Shown piece after piece: positions 41,709 through 49,790 of a DNA stretch of 64,000 bases. This stretch comes from Flavobacterium sp. (GTDB lineage Bacteria > Bacteroidota > Bacteroidia > Flavobacteriales > Flavobacteriaceae), in contig NZ_CP136574.1 in the NCBI RefSeq assembly GCF_035195345.1, forward strand, positions 62,001-126,000. Direction: 5' to 3'. The translations under genes were made by a program, and so were the position numbers. The notes under the pieces are model-generated. The model was not told the DNA's origin. It ran no database searches and saw only the letters and a list, made by a program, of their open reading frames with translations. The stretch's first letter is position 1. Every line of letters begins with the position of its first letter.

Positions 41709-44084
41709 ATGAATGTAATTGAACATTTAAATGATAAACAAAAAGCTTCTGTACTTTCAGAAGCAAAAAGAGTATTAGTACTTGCGGGTGCTGGTTCAGG
41801 AAAAACTAAAACTGTAATATCTAAACTTCTTTATTTGGTTGCAGAAAAAGGTGTAAAATCTTCTTCAATATTAGCAATAACATTTACTAAAAATGCTGCA
41901 AATGAGATGATTGATAGGTTAATTATTTCCAGTGATACAACAAATACATATGAATCATATATTCAAAATAAATCAACTACATCGCTACAAAAAGAATCTG
42001 AAAGAAGAAAGAGAGTTTTAGAGCAGCCTTGGATTTCAAATTTAACAATTAGAACATTTCATTCTTTATGTTATAAAATTCTTCGTGATAATGGCAATCC
42101 TGTTTTTGATAACAAATTCAAACTAATTACAGATAATTCGGCTGAAGAGGTGGATTTAAAAGCGAAAGATATTCTTGCGAATGAGAAACCTAAAGATATT
42201 ATAAGTAAAATATTAATTCTTGCTTGTAAAGACCGAGATTATTTATTGAAATTAAAACGATATATATTAGACTATTATGTTGAAAAGGTTTCTATTGATA
42301 AGGAAATAAAAATTTATACTAACGAAGGACAAAAAACATATACTACTTTAAAAGGGGAAACGGTAAAATCGAAGTCAGAGCGAGATATTGCAGATTGGCT
42401 GTATAGGCACAATATAAAATATGTTTATGAAAAAGTAACCAACTTCAAAGATTTCAATTTTAAACCAGATTTTTTCATTCCCCAAGCCAATCTTTATCTG
42501 GAACATGTTACTGATAAAAGCTATAAAATGGCTGATAAAGAAAGACAATTTATTGAAGGCGGAAAAAATTGTGTTGTAACTTACGAATCCATAATGAATA
42601 ACTCAATCCTTTTCAATTTAGCGATGGAAAGAATTGTAAAGGGAAAAATTTCTGAAACAATTTCTGAAGAAGTTTCTCTGAATTATGAAGAAGAATTTAA
42701 TCGATATCATAATAAAATAGATGAGTTTTTAAAAACGGTTATGCGTTTGCAGTCTATGATGAAAGGGGAAGATATTGAACCTTCAAGTTTATTAGAGAAA
42801 TCATTAAAAAGCGAGCATGAAAGAATAAGAGTTTTTTATGAACTTGCTATTCCAATTATCCAAGAGTACAAAAATTATTGTACAAATAAATCCTATGTAG
42901 ATTTTGATGATTTAATAATTTTAACCGTAAAACTTCTTAAGGAGAATGAAGATGTTAGAGAACTTTACAGAAGTAAATTTAAGTATTTAATGGTTGATGA
43001 ATTTCAAGATGTAAATGGATTACAAGTAAAATTATTAGACTTATTATTGAAACCAGATAATCAATTATTTTGTGTTGGTGATGATTGGCAAAGTATCTAT
43101 GGTTTTAGAGGTTCTAACGTAGATTACATAGTTAATTTTGAAACACATTACAAAGATTGCGAAATACATAAGTTGGATGTTAATTATAGGAGTACACAAA
43201 CAATTGTAGGCGCAAGTAATGAAGTAATAAAGCACAATAAAAATCAGATTAGTAAAGATGTAAGAGCATTCAACGAAATGCCAAGTAAGATTCAAATATA
43301 CAGAGCCAAAATCACTGAAGATGATGGTGTAGAATTTTTAATTGATAAAGTTCGACATCTTTATGATAGTGGCTTGGGTAAAGATGATATTCTTGTTTTA
43401 TATAGAAGATCTAAAATGTTTAGTCCATATTTAGAAGCTTTAAAACAGAATAGACTTTTTGTTTCCTCAAAAACTATTCATGCTTCTAAAGGATTAGAAG
43501 CTAAAGCTGTTTTTATTATTGGGTTAACCGAAGGTAATGGAGGTTTTCCAGATATTTGGCTTGATGATGCTATTTTTAGAGTTGTAAAAGATATAAAATA
43601 TGATATTTTGCTTGAAGAAGAAAGACGATTATTTTATGTAGCCATCACAAGAGCAAAAGATGAATTATTTCTTATAACTGAATTAGGAAACGAGTCATCA
43701 TTTGTTGATGAAATTCCACAACATTTTTACCAAGTAAATAAGCCGGTAATCAAAAACATAGAAACACAAATTATTGTTTGTGAAGAGTGTAGAGCTACAG
43801 TGAATGAATTTGATAAATTTTGTAGAAATTGTGGAAGTAAACTTTCTAAAGACAATTTATATAATTCTGAAGAAAAAAAAGTACCTAGTTATATTCAAAC
43901 TGCAAGAATAATAAATAAAAATGCCTATATGCCTTGGACTACTGAAGATGATACAAAACTTGAAGAACTTTATAAACAAGGTAAATCTAAAGCGGAACTT
44001 TGTAAGTTTTTTGGTAGAAATTCAGGTGCTATTAATGCTCGAATCCAAAAACTAGAATTGGAAAAAAAGTATAATTTAAAATAA
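41709..44084 (+). CDS. UvrD-family (SF1A) helicase with inserted nuclease-like domain, zinc ribbon and C-terminal DNA-binding-like tail
   Basis: 791 aa. Helicase motifs in order: VLAGAGSGKT (about 23-32), AITFTKNAA, FHSLCYKIL, YLMVDEFQDVNG (about 427), GDDWQSIYGFRGS, NYRSTQ, IHASKGLEAKAV and LFYVAITRAKDEL. An insert at about 205-300 (SKSERDIADWL, FKPDFFIP, LYLEHV) has the outline of a PD-(D/E)XK-type nuclease domain, though the catalytic Lys is unclear. Residues about 690-712 form a four-Cys zinc ribbon (CEEC...CRNCG), and 737-785 (WTTEDDTKLEELYKQGKS, GRNSGAINARI) a SANT/HTH-like module. First gene of a three-gene unit. A near-consensus promoter TTG-N19-TAGCTTTA lies at 41672-41701. Confidence 0.88.
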   Translation: MNVIEHLNDKQKASVLSEAKRVLVLAGAGSGKTKTVISKLLYLVAEKGVKSSSILAITFTKNAANEMIDRLIISSDTTNTYESYIQNKSTTSLQKESERRKRVLEQPWISNLTIRTFHSLCYKILRDNGNPVFDNKFKLITDNSAEEVDLKAKDILANEKPKDIISKILILACKDRDYLLKLKRYILDYYVEKVSIDKEIKIYTNEGQKTYTTLKGETVKSKSERDIADWLYRHNIKYVYEKVTNFKDFNFKPDFFIPQANLYLEHVTDKSYKMADKERQFIEGGKNCVVTYESIMNNSILFNLAMERIVKGKISETISEEVSLNYEEEFNRYHNKIDEFLKTVMRLQSMMKGEDIEPSSLLEKSLKSEHERIRVFYELAIPIIQEYKNYCTNKSYVDFDDLIILTVKLLKENEDVRELYRSKFKYLMVDEFQDVNGLQVKLLDLLLKPDNQLFCVGDDWQSIYGFRGSNVDYIVNFETHYKDCEIHKLDVNYRSTQTIVGASNEVIKHNKNQISKDVRAFNEMPSKIQIYRAKITEDDGVEFLIDKVRHLYDSGLGKDDILVLYRRSKMFSPYLEALKQNRLFVSSKTIHASKGLEAKAVFIIGLTEGNGGFPDIWLDDAIFRVVKDIKYDILLEEERRLFYVAITRAKDELFLITELGNESSFVDEIPQHFYQVNKPVIKNIETQIIVCEECRATVNEFDKFCRNCGSKLSKDNLYNSEEKKVPSYIQTARIINKNAYMPWTTEDDTKLEELYKQGKSKAELCKFFGRNSGAINARIQKLELEKKYNLK

Positions 44085-44129
44085 TCTATTAATAAAAAAA
44101 CAAAGTTTATCCTAATTAGAATATTATTT

Positions 44130-45191
44130 ATGAACTTACCAATATCAAATAATTTACCAATTAATAAACTTGCATCTGTATTTGGAAGCACTTCGGCTAC
44201 CTATAAATTTTATTGGTTAATCGCTTTAATTGAATTAGTAGAAGAGGGCAACATTGAAATTCCAAAGAGAAAAATATTTTCGAGAATGATAAGTAATTCT
44301 TGGTATACTATAAATTACTTTCATATTTCATTTGGTAAGCAAGACAATTTACAAATTGCAGTAGAACTAATTTTAAAAGAAGAAAATTTAACCATTGACG
44401 AAAAGAAAAGTAAACTTGAAACTTGTTTAGAGAATTCTACAAATAAAGAAACGATAAATCAATTGTTTCATTTTGATAAAAATGTACCTCATTGGTTTTT
44501 ATCTCCTTGGTTTCCAAAAATCAACAATGAAACCGATAATCAACAAAAAAGTAGAATATATTTAGATTCGCAATCATTTGTTAATGATAGTATGTATGCT
44601 TTGCATAAAAATTTTATTACTATTAACCCTATTTGGGTTTCTTATTTAAAAACTAATGCAAAAGTTTTAAAAGATTACTGCTATTGGAATTTGGCATTAT
44701 TTCTTCAAACAAGAAATCCAAACGTTCCTGATATTCCAAATAAGTTAATTAAGCCAGCAATTAGAAATGGTTTGACCAAACAAACAAATGAATATTGGAA
44801 ATTAGTTTTCAAAGAATTAGGTTCGGTAAATTGCATTTTTACTGATACTAAATTGTATTTTGATGAAAAGAATTATGCGTTAGACCATTTCGTTCCTCAT
44901 GCTTTTGTTTCACATGATTTGATTTGGAATTTGTTACCAATTGAAAAGAAATTCAATTCTTCTAAAAGTGATAAACTTCCATTATTTGATAGGCATTTTG
45001 ATAAATTTTATGATTTGCAAAAATTAGCTTTTGAAATCAATAAACATCATAATTCTAAAAGTAAATATATGGATGAGTTTCTAACTATTTTTCCAAATAT
45101 TGATTCTTTTGAAAAAGATAAATTTTCAAATACAATTCAGCCTTTGATAACAATTGCTAGTAATAACGGATTTTTATTTATGAATGAGTAA
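44130..45191 (+). CDS. HNH endonuclease-domain protein
   Basis: 353 aa. The C-terminal third carries LDHFVPHAFVSHDLIWNLLP followed by NSSKSDKLP (about 251-285): the DH...N...N..K pattern of HNH (beta-beta-alpha-metal) nucleases. The N-terminal 240 residues are mainly helical and unrecognised; the start SNNLPINKLASVFGSTSATYKF is typical of this HNH subgroup. Starts 45 bp after the helicase gene and overlaps the methyltransferase-HIT gene by 8 bp, so it is coupled to it. Likely a DNA nuclease or nickase acting with the helicase (inference). Confidence 0.8.
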   Translation: MNLPISNNLPINKLASVFGSTSATYKFYWLIALIELVEEGNIEIPKRKIFSRMISNSWYTINYFHISFGKQDNLQIAVELILKEENLTIDEKKSKLETCLENSTNKETINQLFHFDKNVPHWFLSPWFPKINNETDNQQKSRIYLDSQSFVNDSMYALHKNFITINPIWVSYLKTNAKVLKDYCYWNLALFLQTRNPNVPDIPNKLIKPAIRNGLTKQTNEYWKLVFKELGSVNCIFTDTKLYFDEKNYALDHFVPHAFVSHDLIWNLLPIEKKFNSSKSDKLPLFDRHFDKFYDLQKLAFEINKHHNSKSKYMDEFLTIFPNIDSFEKDKFSNTIQPLITIASNNGFLFMNE

Positions 45192-46044
45192 TCAAAACCA
45201 AAATAGTCATTTAACAGCAATAGAAAGAACCTCTCTTTCATATCCAGCAAGAATTTTACTAAATCAAAAAAAGATAAAAGGTAAAGTTTTGGATTTTGGT
45301 TGTGGAATTGGCAAAGATGTAGAATTATTAAAAATTAAAGGATTTGATATTAATGGATATGATCCATTTTATTTTCCAGAATTTCCAACCGAAAAATATG
45401 ATACAATCCTGTGTTTTTATGTTTTAAATGTTTTGTTACCAGAGGAACAAGCACAAGTTTTAATGAATGTTTCAAATCTTTTAAAACCAAACGGAAAAGC
45501 CTATTTTGCGGTTCGTAGAGATATTCAATATGAAGGATTTAGAATTCATAAAGTACACAAAAAAGAAACTTATCAATGTTTGATTAAATTAGGTTATTTG
45601 TCTATTTTTAAGAATGAGAATTGCGAAATATATGAATACGAGCATTACACAACTTTAAACAAGGGTAATATTTATTTAAGTCCGTTTTTGATTGGAGATG
45701 AAACAAGAGAATTAATTGTTGAAACTGCAACTATCTTTTCTTTTTATGATAAATTTCCAGTTTCAAAGGGACATGCATTAATTGTTCCTAAACGTTTGGT
45801 TTCTAATTATTTTGAATTGACTATAAAAGAACAAACTGCTTGCTGGATTGTTGTAAATAAAGTAAAAGCGATTCTTCAAGAAAAATATAATCCTGATGGT
45901 TTTACGATTGGTATCAATATTAATGAAGCAGCAGGACAAACGATTTGGCATTGTCATATTCATATTATACCCAGATATAAAGGAGATGTTGAAAACCCAA
46001 GAGGAGGCATTCGTGGTGTTATTCCAAAAATGAAAGATTATTAG
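45184..46044 (+). CDS. Bifunctional class I methyltransferase / HIT-domain protein
   Basis: 286 aa, a fusion. Residues about 15-150: SAM-dependent methyltransferase with motif I VLDFGCGIGKDVELL (35-49), GYDPFYFP and CFYVLNVLLPEEQ, like methyltransferases found beside DNA-modification loci. Residues about 160-286: histidine-triad domain with FPVSKGHALIVPKR and the triad HCHIHIIPR (257-265), then GDVENPRGGIRGVIP. HIT proteins hydrolyse or transfer nucleotidyl groups (for example AMP from Ap4A or phosphoramidates). Combining base or nucleotide methylation with HIT chemistry beside HNH and helicase genes is striking. Last gene of the unit. Confidence 0.85.
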   Translation: MSNQNQNSHLTAIERTSLSYPARILLNQKKIKGKVLDFGCGIGKDVELLKIKGFDINGYDPFYFPEFPTEKYDTILCFYVLNVLLPEEQAQVLMNVSNLLKPNGKAYFAVRRDIQYEGFRIHKVHKKETYQCLIKLGYLSIFKNENCEIYEYEHYTTLNKGNIYLSPFLIGDETRELIVETATIFSFYDKFPVSKGHALIVPKRLVSNYFELTIKEQTACWIVVNKVKAILQEKYNPDGFTIGININEAAGQTIWHCHIHIIPRYKGDVENPRGGIRGVIPKMKDY

Positions 46045-46214
46045 CTCGCTCGTGTGAGAATCCCTTTTACGTTCGTTGTAAAAATAATTTTTAATATTGT
46101 TTAAATTAACTTCAATTATTTCATAAATTAGCCCAATAGGCTATATTACTACTTGCAATAGTGATATACTGTTTTTGTAAATGTTTTTTTATATTAGCTA
46201 CTTGAAATTTACAT

Positions 46215-46565
46215 TTGAAAACACTAATTTTATTTTTATGTTGCTTGTCGGCTTCGCTTTGGTCGCAAGAGGTTACACTCGAAAACATTGGTACGTTTGA
46301 AGGTAAAATCGTTACGTTTTGTGCGCCCATTACCGGTACTTATCAAACCAAAGGAGAACGAAAAGTTACGTATTTGAACTTTGGCAAAGCCTATCCCGAT
46401 CATTCGTTTACAGTGGTATTTTTTGAAAAGGTGTTGAAAACGTTTAGTTATGACCCGCTTACTTTGAAAGGCAAACAGGTTTGTATCACAGGTAAGGTAA
46501 TTTTATATAAAGAAAAACCGCAGATTGTTTTGTATGATGAAAAAGATTTGAAGGTTGTGGATTGA
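46215..46565 (+). CDS. Small secreted OB-fold-like protein (TTG start)
   Basis: 116 aa. The only start that gives a proper signal peptide is TTG at 46215: (M)KTLILFLCCLSASLWSQ; no in-frame ATG precedes it. The mature part VTLENIGTFEGKIVTFCAPITG, YLNFGKAYPDHSFTVVFF and GKQVCITGKVILYKEKPQIVL (motifs seen at about 20-40, 50-68, 86-106) has the outline of the OB-fold nucleic-acid-binding proteins related to exported nucleases. Function unknown. Possibly followed by no terminator; an IS110 element lies directly downstream. Confidence 0.7.
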   Translation: MKTLILFLCCLSASLWSQEVTLENIGTFEGKIVTFCAPITGTYQTKGERKVTYLNFGKAYPDHSFTVVFFEKVLKTFSYDPLTLKGKQVCITGKVILYKEKPQIVLYDEKDLKVVD

Positions 46566-46609
46566 GAAAGGGTGGGTTTTACTGTGTAAAACAGAAGCTT
46601 ACTGGGTAG

Positions 46610-47892
46610 GAGATGCTGAAACGAGTTCAGCATGAACTGTGTTTATTTCCAAATTTATTTTAGTTAATTTTTACTGAATAATATTCTTTTTTTGTTGCAA
46701 TTGCAAAAGCTTGTTTTAATAATTTGTTTACTACTGCAATTAAAGCTAGCTTTTTTGATTTTCCTTTTTCTACTAATCTATCGTATAATTCTTTACAACT
46801 CTTATTACATTTTTTTGCTGACCATGCACATACATAAAGCATTGCTCTTATTTTACTCATTCCCATTTTACAAATTTTCGATCTACCCTTAACACTTGTT
46901 CCTGATTCAAATATTCTTGGCGATATTCCAACATATGAAGCAAGTTGCTTATGATTATTAAACTTACTAAAGCCTCCAGATATTACAATCAATAGCAAAG
47001 ATGTTTTAGTTCCCATTCCTGGTATACTTTTTAGTTGACTAAACATTTCTTGATGATGTGTTTTAATTATTAACTCCATTTTTTTCTCAATGTTTTTCAT
47101 CTCTTGTTCTATGGTTTCTAAAACAGAATTGATACTTTTTTCAAGTGTTTCACTCTTAATAGGATTTTGATTAAATGCTTCTTTTTGAACTACAAATCCA
47201 GTTCTGTTTTTATTTAATTGTTCTAGATAGGCTTGCATTTGCTTAAGCTCTAGAACATGATTTGCTTCAGGTTTCCATATACCTGGATTTTCGGTTTTTC
47301 CATATTCTGCAATAAGCATAGCATCTTTTTTATCTGTTTTTGCTCTACTCATTCGCATTTGAGAAAACCTCCTAATTACCAATGGATTTATCACACAAAC
47401 ATCTATTGCTTGCTCTGACAAAAAAGTGGCTAATTTTAAATAATATGGACCACTAGCTTCCATCACACAAATTGATTCAGAGACCTTTAAATGTTCTAAA
47501 AACATCATAAAACCTTCATGATTGTTAGCAAATTTAAAATACTTGTACTTGTCATCATAACTAGAAATAGCGACATCAAAAGTTAATTTTGAGATGTCAA
47601 TTCCAACATAATTGTTACTTTTTTTCATACATTTGTTTTTAAGGAAATTAAAGTAAACGGAAGAAATCTGCTTGAGACTTATCAATCCTAAATACGGTCT
47701 TTATGACCAATGAACTGTCCAAGTTCAAAAGCAGAGAGAGAAAGGAACTAGCATGCTGAACAGTCTTAATTGACCAATGACAAAATATAGCTTTTATCTT
47801 TCTCTTTCTTCTGTTGAAATAAATTTATAAAATTTTCAAAGAACTTCCTTTTGCAAACATAGGATGACAAAAGGAGAGATGCTGAAACGAGT
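46610..47892 (-). mobile_element. IS110-family insertion element
   Basis: A DEDD transposase gene (46660-47628) with about 250 bp of non-coding DNA upstream of it. A 17-bp sequence GAGATGCTGAAACGAGT is found on both sides (46610-46626 and 47876-47892). It is the core of a dispersed palindromic repeat (GAGATGCTGAAACGAGTTCAGCATGA in two parts: GAGATGCTGAAACGAG, TTCAGCATGA), so the element probably inserted into such repeats. IS110 elements have no inverted ends, so the exact boundaries cannot be set. Confidence 0.7.
46660..47628 (-). CDS. IS110-family transposase (DEDD recombinase)
   Basis: 322 aa from ATG 47628 (MKKSNNYVGIDISK); a longer frame from 47685 adds 19 residues without family resemblance. 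N-terminal RuvC-like DEDD domain: GIDISKLTFDVAI, CVMEASGPYYLKLA and SRAKTDKKDAMLIAEYG. C-terminal Transposase_20 domain: LKSIPGMGTKTSLLL, LASYVGISPRIFESG and the serine-containing region. Full length, no stop or frameshift, so probably active. IS110 recombinases use a bridge RNA encoded in the non-coding part of the element. Confidence 0.93.
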   Translation of the reverse strand: MKKSNNYVGIDISKLTFDVAISSYDDKYKYFKFANNHEGFMMFLEHLKVSESICVMEASGPYYLKLATFLSEQAIDVCVINPLVIRRFSQMRMSRAKTDKKDAMLIAEYGKTENPGIWKPEANHVLELKQMQAYLEQLNKNRTGFVVQKEAFNQNPIKSETLEKSINSVLETIEQEMKNIEKKMELIIKTHHQEMFSQLKSIPGMGTKTSLLLIVISGGFSKFNNHKQLASYVGISPRIFESGTSVKGRSKICKMGMSKIRAMLYVCAWSAKKCNKSCKELYDRLVEKGKSKKLALIAVVNKLLKQAFAIATKKEYYSVKIN

Positions 47893-47988
47893 GCAACAAG
47901 ATAGATAATAGAACCTGAACGTACGGCTTGTCAACTTATCCTGAAGTTTTGGGATTGTTTCAGGTTTAAATAAATAGAATAAAATACT

Positions 47989-48417
47989 ATGAAAAAAGTT
48001 TTAAGATTAAAAAAAAGGTATCTAATAGTCCTGCTGCTTTTGGTCAGTATTTGTGGTTTTTCACAAAGTAGGTATATATCTACTACAACAAAAAAAATTG
48101 TTTTTACTAGAGATGGTGGTGTATGCCAATGTTGTGGAAGTTCTGAAAATATTGAATATGACCATATAATACCCTATTCTTGTGGCGGAAGTAGTGATGT
48201 TTCAAATATTCAATTGCTTTGTATGAAATGCAATCGCAGCAAATCAAACAGTTGTGTATGTAAAATTCATGAAAAAACAGTTGGCTCAAATTGTTGCGAT
48301 GGTAAAACAACAAAAAAGGCATCAACTTATTCACAACAATGCTCTGGAACTACAAAAAAAGGAACAAGATGTAAGAAAAGAACCACCAATTCAAACGGAC
48401 GGTGTCACTTACATTAA
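47989..48417 (+). CDS. HNH endonuclease with N-terminal export signal
   Basis: 142 aa. A basic start (MKKVLRLKKRY) and hydrophobic stretch (LIVLLLLVSICGFSQS) look like a signal peptide. Then a canonical HNH domain with zinc pairs: CQCCGSSENIEYDHIIPYS..., SSDVSNIQLLCMKCNRSKSN (about 52-86). The tail QQCSGTTKKGTRCKKRT...CHLH is a small Cys/His zinc module also seen in other exported Bacteroidota proteins. A secreted nuclease for nutrient DNA or for attack on other cells is possible. Followed by a hypothetical gene 18 bp on. Confidence 0.8.
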   Translation: MKKVLRLKKRYLIVLLLLVSICGFSQSRYISTTTKKIVFTRDGGVCQCCGSSENIEYDHIIPYSCGGSSDVSNIQLLCMKCNRSKSNSCVCKIHEKTVGSNCCDGKTTKKASTYSQQCSGTTKKGTRCKKRTTNSNGRCHLH

Positions 48418-48435
48418 TTATTAATTAAGTAGAAA

Positions 48436-48681
48436 ATGAATAAAAATTTATTATTTGCCGTAGATACCAATACACAAGAAGTAATCGTATCTGATTCACC
48501 TAAAGGAAGTACCAAAATTAATTTCATTGAACGCATAGGACGTAACGACAGTGAAACGCTCTATAATGCGACTTTGACTTTAACCAGCATTTCTAAAGCT
48601 CCAAATTTTGAAGTTGCAATTTTTAAAGCAATGGATAAAGTTTGCCAAATGTTGTATAACCAATATAAAGAAAGAATGTAA
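48436..48681 (+). CDS. Small protein of unknown function
   Basis: 81 aa, soluble, mixed alpha/beta by eye (LLFAVDTNTQEVIVSD, then a helix SKAPNFEVAIFKAMDKVCQMLYNQYK in two parts at about 53-78). No motif recognised. Lies 18 bp after the exported HNH gene, on the same strand, so possibly cotranscribed with it; a terminator follows 53 bp downstream. Confidence 0.6.
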   Translation: MNKNLLFAVDTNTQEVIVSDSPKGSTKINFIERIGRNDSETLYNATLTLTSISKAPNFEVAIFKAMDKVCQMLYNQYKERM

Positions 48682-48733
48682 TAGTGGTTGTTTTTTGAGT
48701 AGGTGTAAACAGGATGTGCTAGTAGAATAATTT

Positions 48734-48767
48734 AAAAGGGCTAAGAAATTTCTTAGCCCTTTTTTAC
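48734..48767. terminator. Bidirectional terminator
   Basis: Stem AAAAGGGCTAAGAA / TTCTTAGCCCTTTT, followed by T. It overlaps the last codons of the PorP/SprF gene on the other strand and serves the converging units. Confidence 0.88.
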
Positions 48768-49777
48768 CATTTAATATCTTTTAATTTCATTCTATAATTA
48801 TCGCAATCTCTACAGGTATAGCTTGATTGCCAAGTTAAAGTTAATTCATGTACGCCTTGATTATGGCCAAATTTTGAGGTATTAACGTCATAGGAATAGC
48901 CAAATTTAAACTCTCCAGCTCTCATAGTTACATAAGGATTTAGTGAAGTTATTAAATGGCTATTGGTATTTCTACCTTCTGGATTAGTAGCTGCAATAAC
49001 ACCAAATGAAAACATATTCATTTCAACAGAAGTTCCTATGTCTAATCTATTAAATTGCGATTGACGCATATAGTTAATGGAAACTAATAAATCGGTATCT
49101 GCAGGCAGGAGCATAGATGGTGAATTGTCTAATGTAAAATAGTATCCCCCATGTACACTTAAAAATAAATCTAAAGGGGCATTTCCATTTTCAAGAAATG
49201 TAATATCGGGACGTGTTAAGTGTTTTAAACTTGCTCCAAACCATGCATTTTCTTCATCTACCAAAACCCCAAATGAAAAATCAACAAAATTAATTTGACT
49301 ATTGTATCTTAAAAATCCTGGGTCAATACTACTTCCTGAAATTGAGCCATCATTGACATTAATTTGGTCTTCTAATAATAAATTTCTAAAGTTAAAATCT
49401 TTTCGACCAAAACCACCTTCTAAACCAAGTCTTAGTCTCCATCTATAATTCAAATCAATTCGATAGGAGGCAACGCCATTAAATTGAAAATAATTGTAAT
49501 CTGTGAAAGTTTCTCTTTGATTCAAAATTGTTATTCCCAATCCCAAATTATCGGTTACTAAGTTATTGGCAAATGCATATTGGGTGTCGATTCGTCTATT
49601 GCCCTCAGGCCATTGTCTTCGATGAATAATACCCGCGTTCCAAGAACTAGCAGCACCTGTAAATCCTGGATTTAATGTTTCTGGAATGATTAAAGATTGC
49701 GTGAATACAGGATCTTGTGCTTTAACTTCATTGAAAAACGTAATAAAAAGCAGTACAATATATATTTTAATTTTCAT
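48764..49777 (-). CDS. PorP/SprF-family type IX secretion outer-membrane protein
   Basis: 337 aa. Signal peptide (ends VKAQ), then QDPVFTQSLIIPETLNPGFTGAASSWNAGIIHRRQWP, the standard opening of PorP/SprF proteins (residues about 21-57, conserved NP.F.G and R.QWP), and an outer-membrane beta-barrel. SprF-type proteins work with one large adhesin and are needed for its secretion or attachment through the type IX system. Here the gene is 13 bp downstream of the giant adhesin, so the two form an operon and a functional pair. Confidence 0.9.
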   Translation of the reverse strand: MKIKIYIVLLFITFFNEVKAQDPVFTQSLIIPETLNPGFTGAASSWNAGIIHRRQWPEGNRRIDTQYAFANNLVTDNLGLGITILNQRETFTDYNYFQFNGVASYRIDLNYRWRLRLGLEGGFGRKDFNFRNLLLEDQINVNDGSISGSSIDPGFLRYNSQINFVDFSFGVLVDEENAWFGASLKHLTRPDITFLENGNAPLDLFLSVHGGYYFTLDNSPSMLLPADTDLLVSINYMRQSQFNRLDIGTSVEMNMFSFGVIAATNPEGRNTNSHLITSLNPYVTMRAGEFKFGYSYDVNTSKFGHNQGVHELTLTWQSSYTCRDCDNYRMKLKDIKW

Positions 49778-49790
49778 TTTCTTCTAACTT

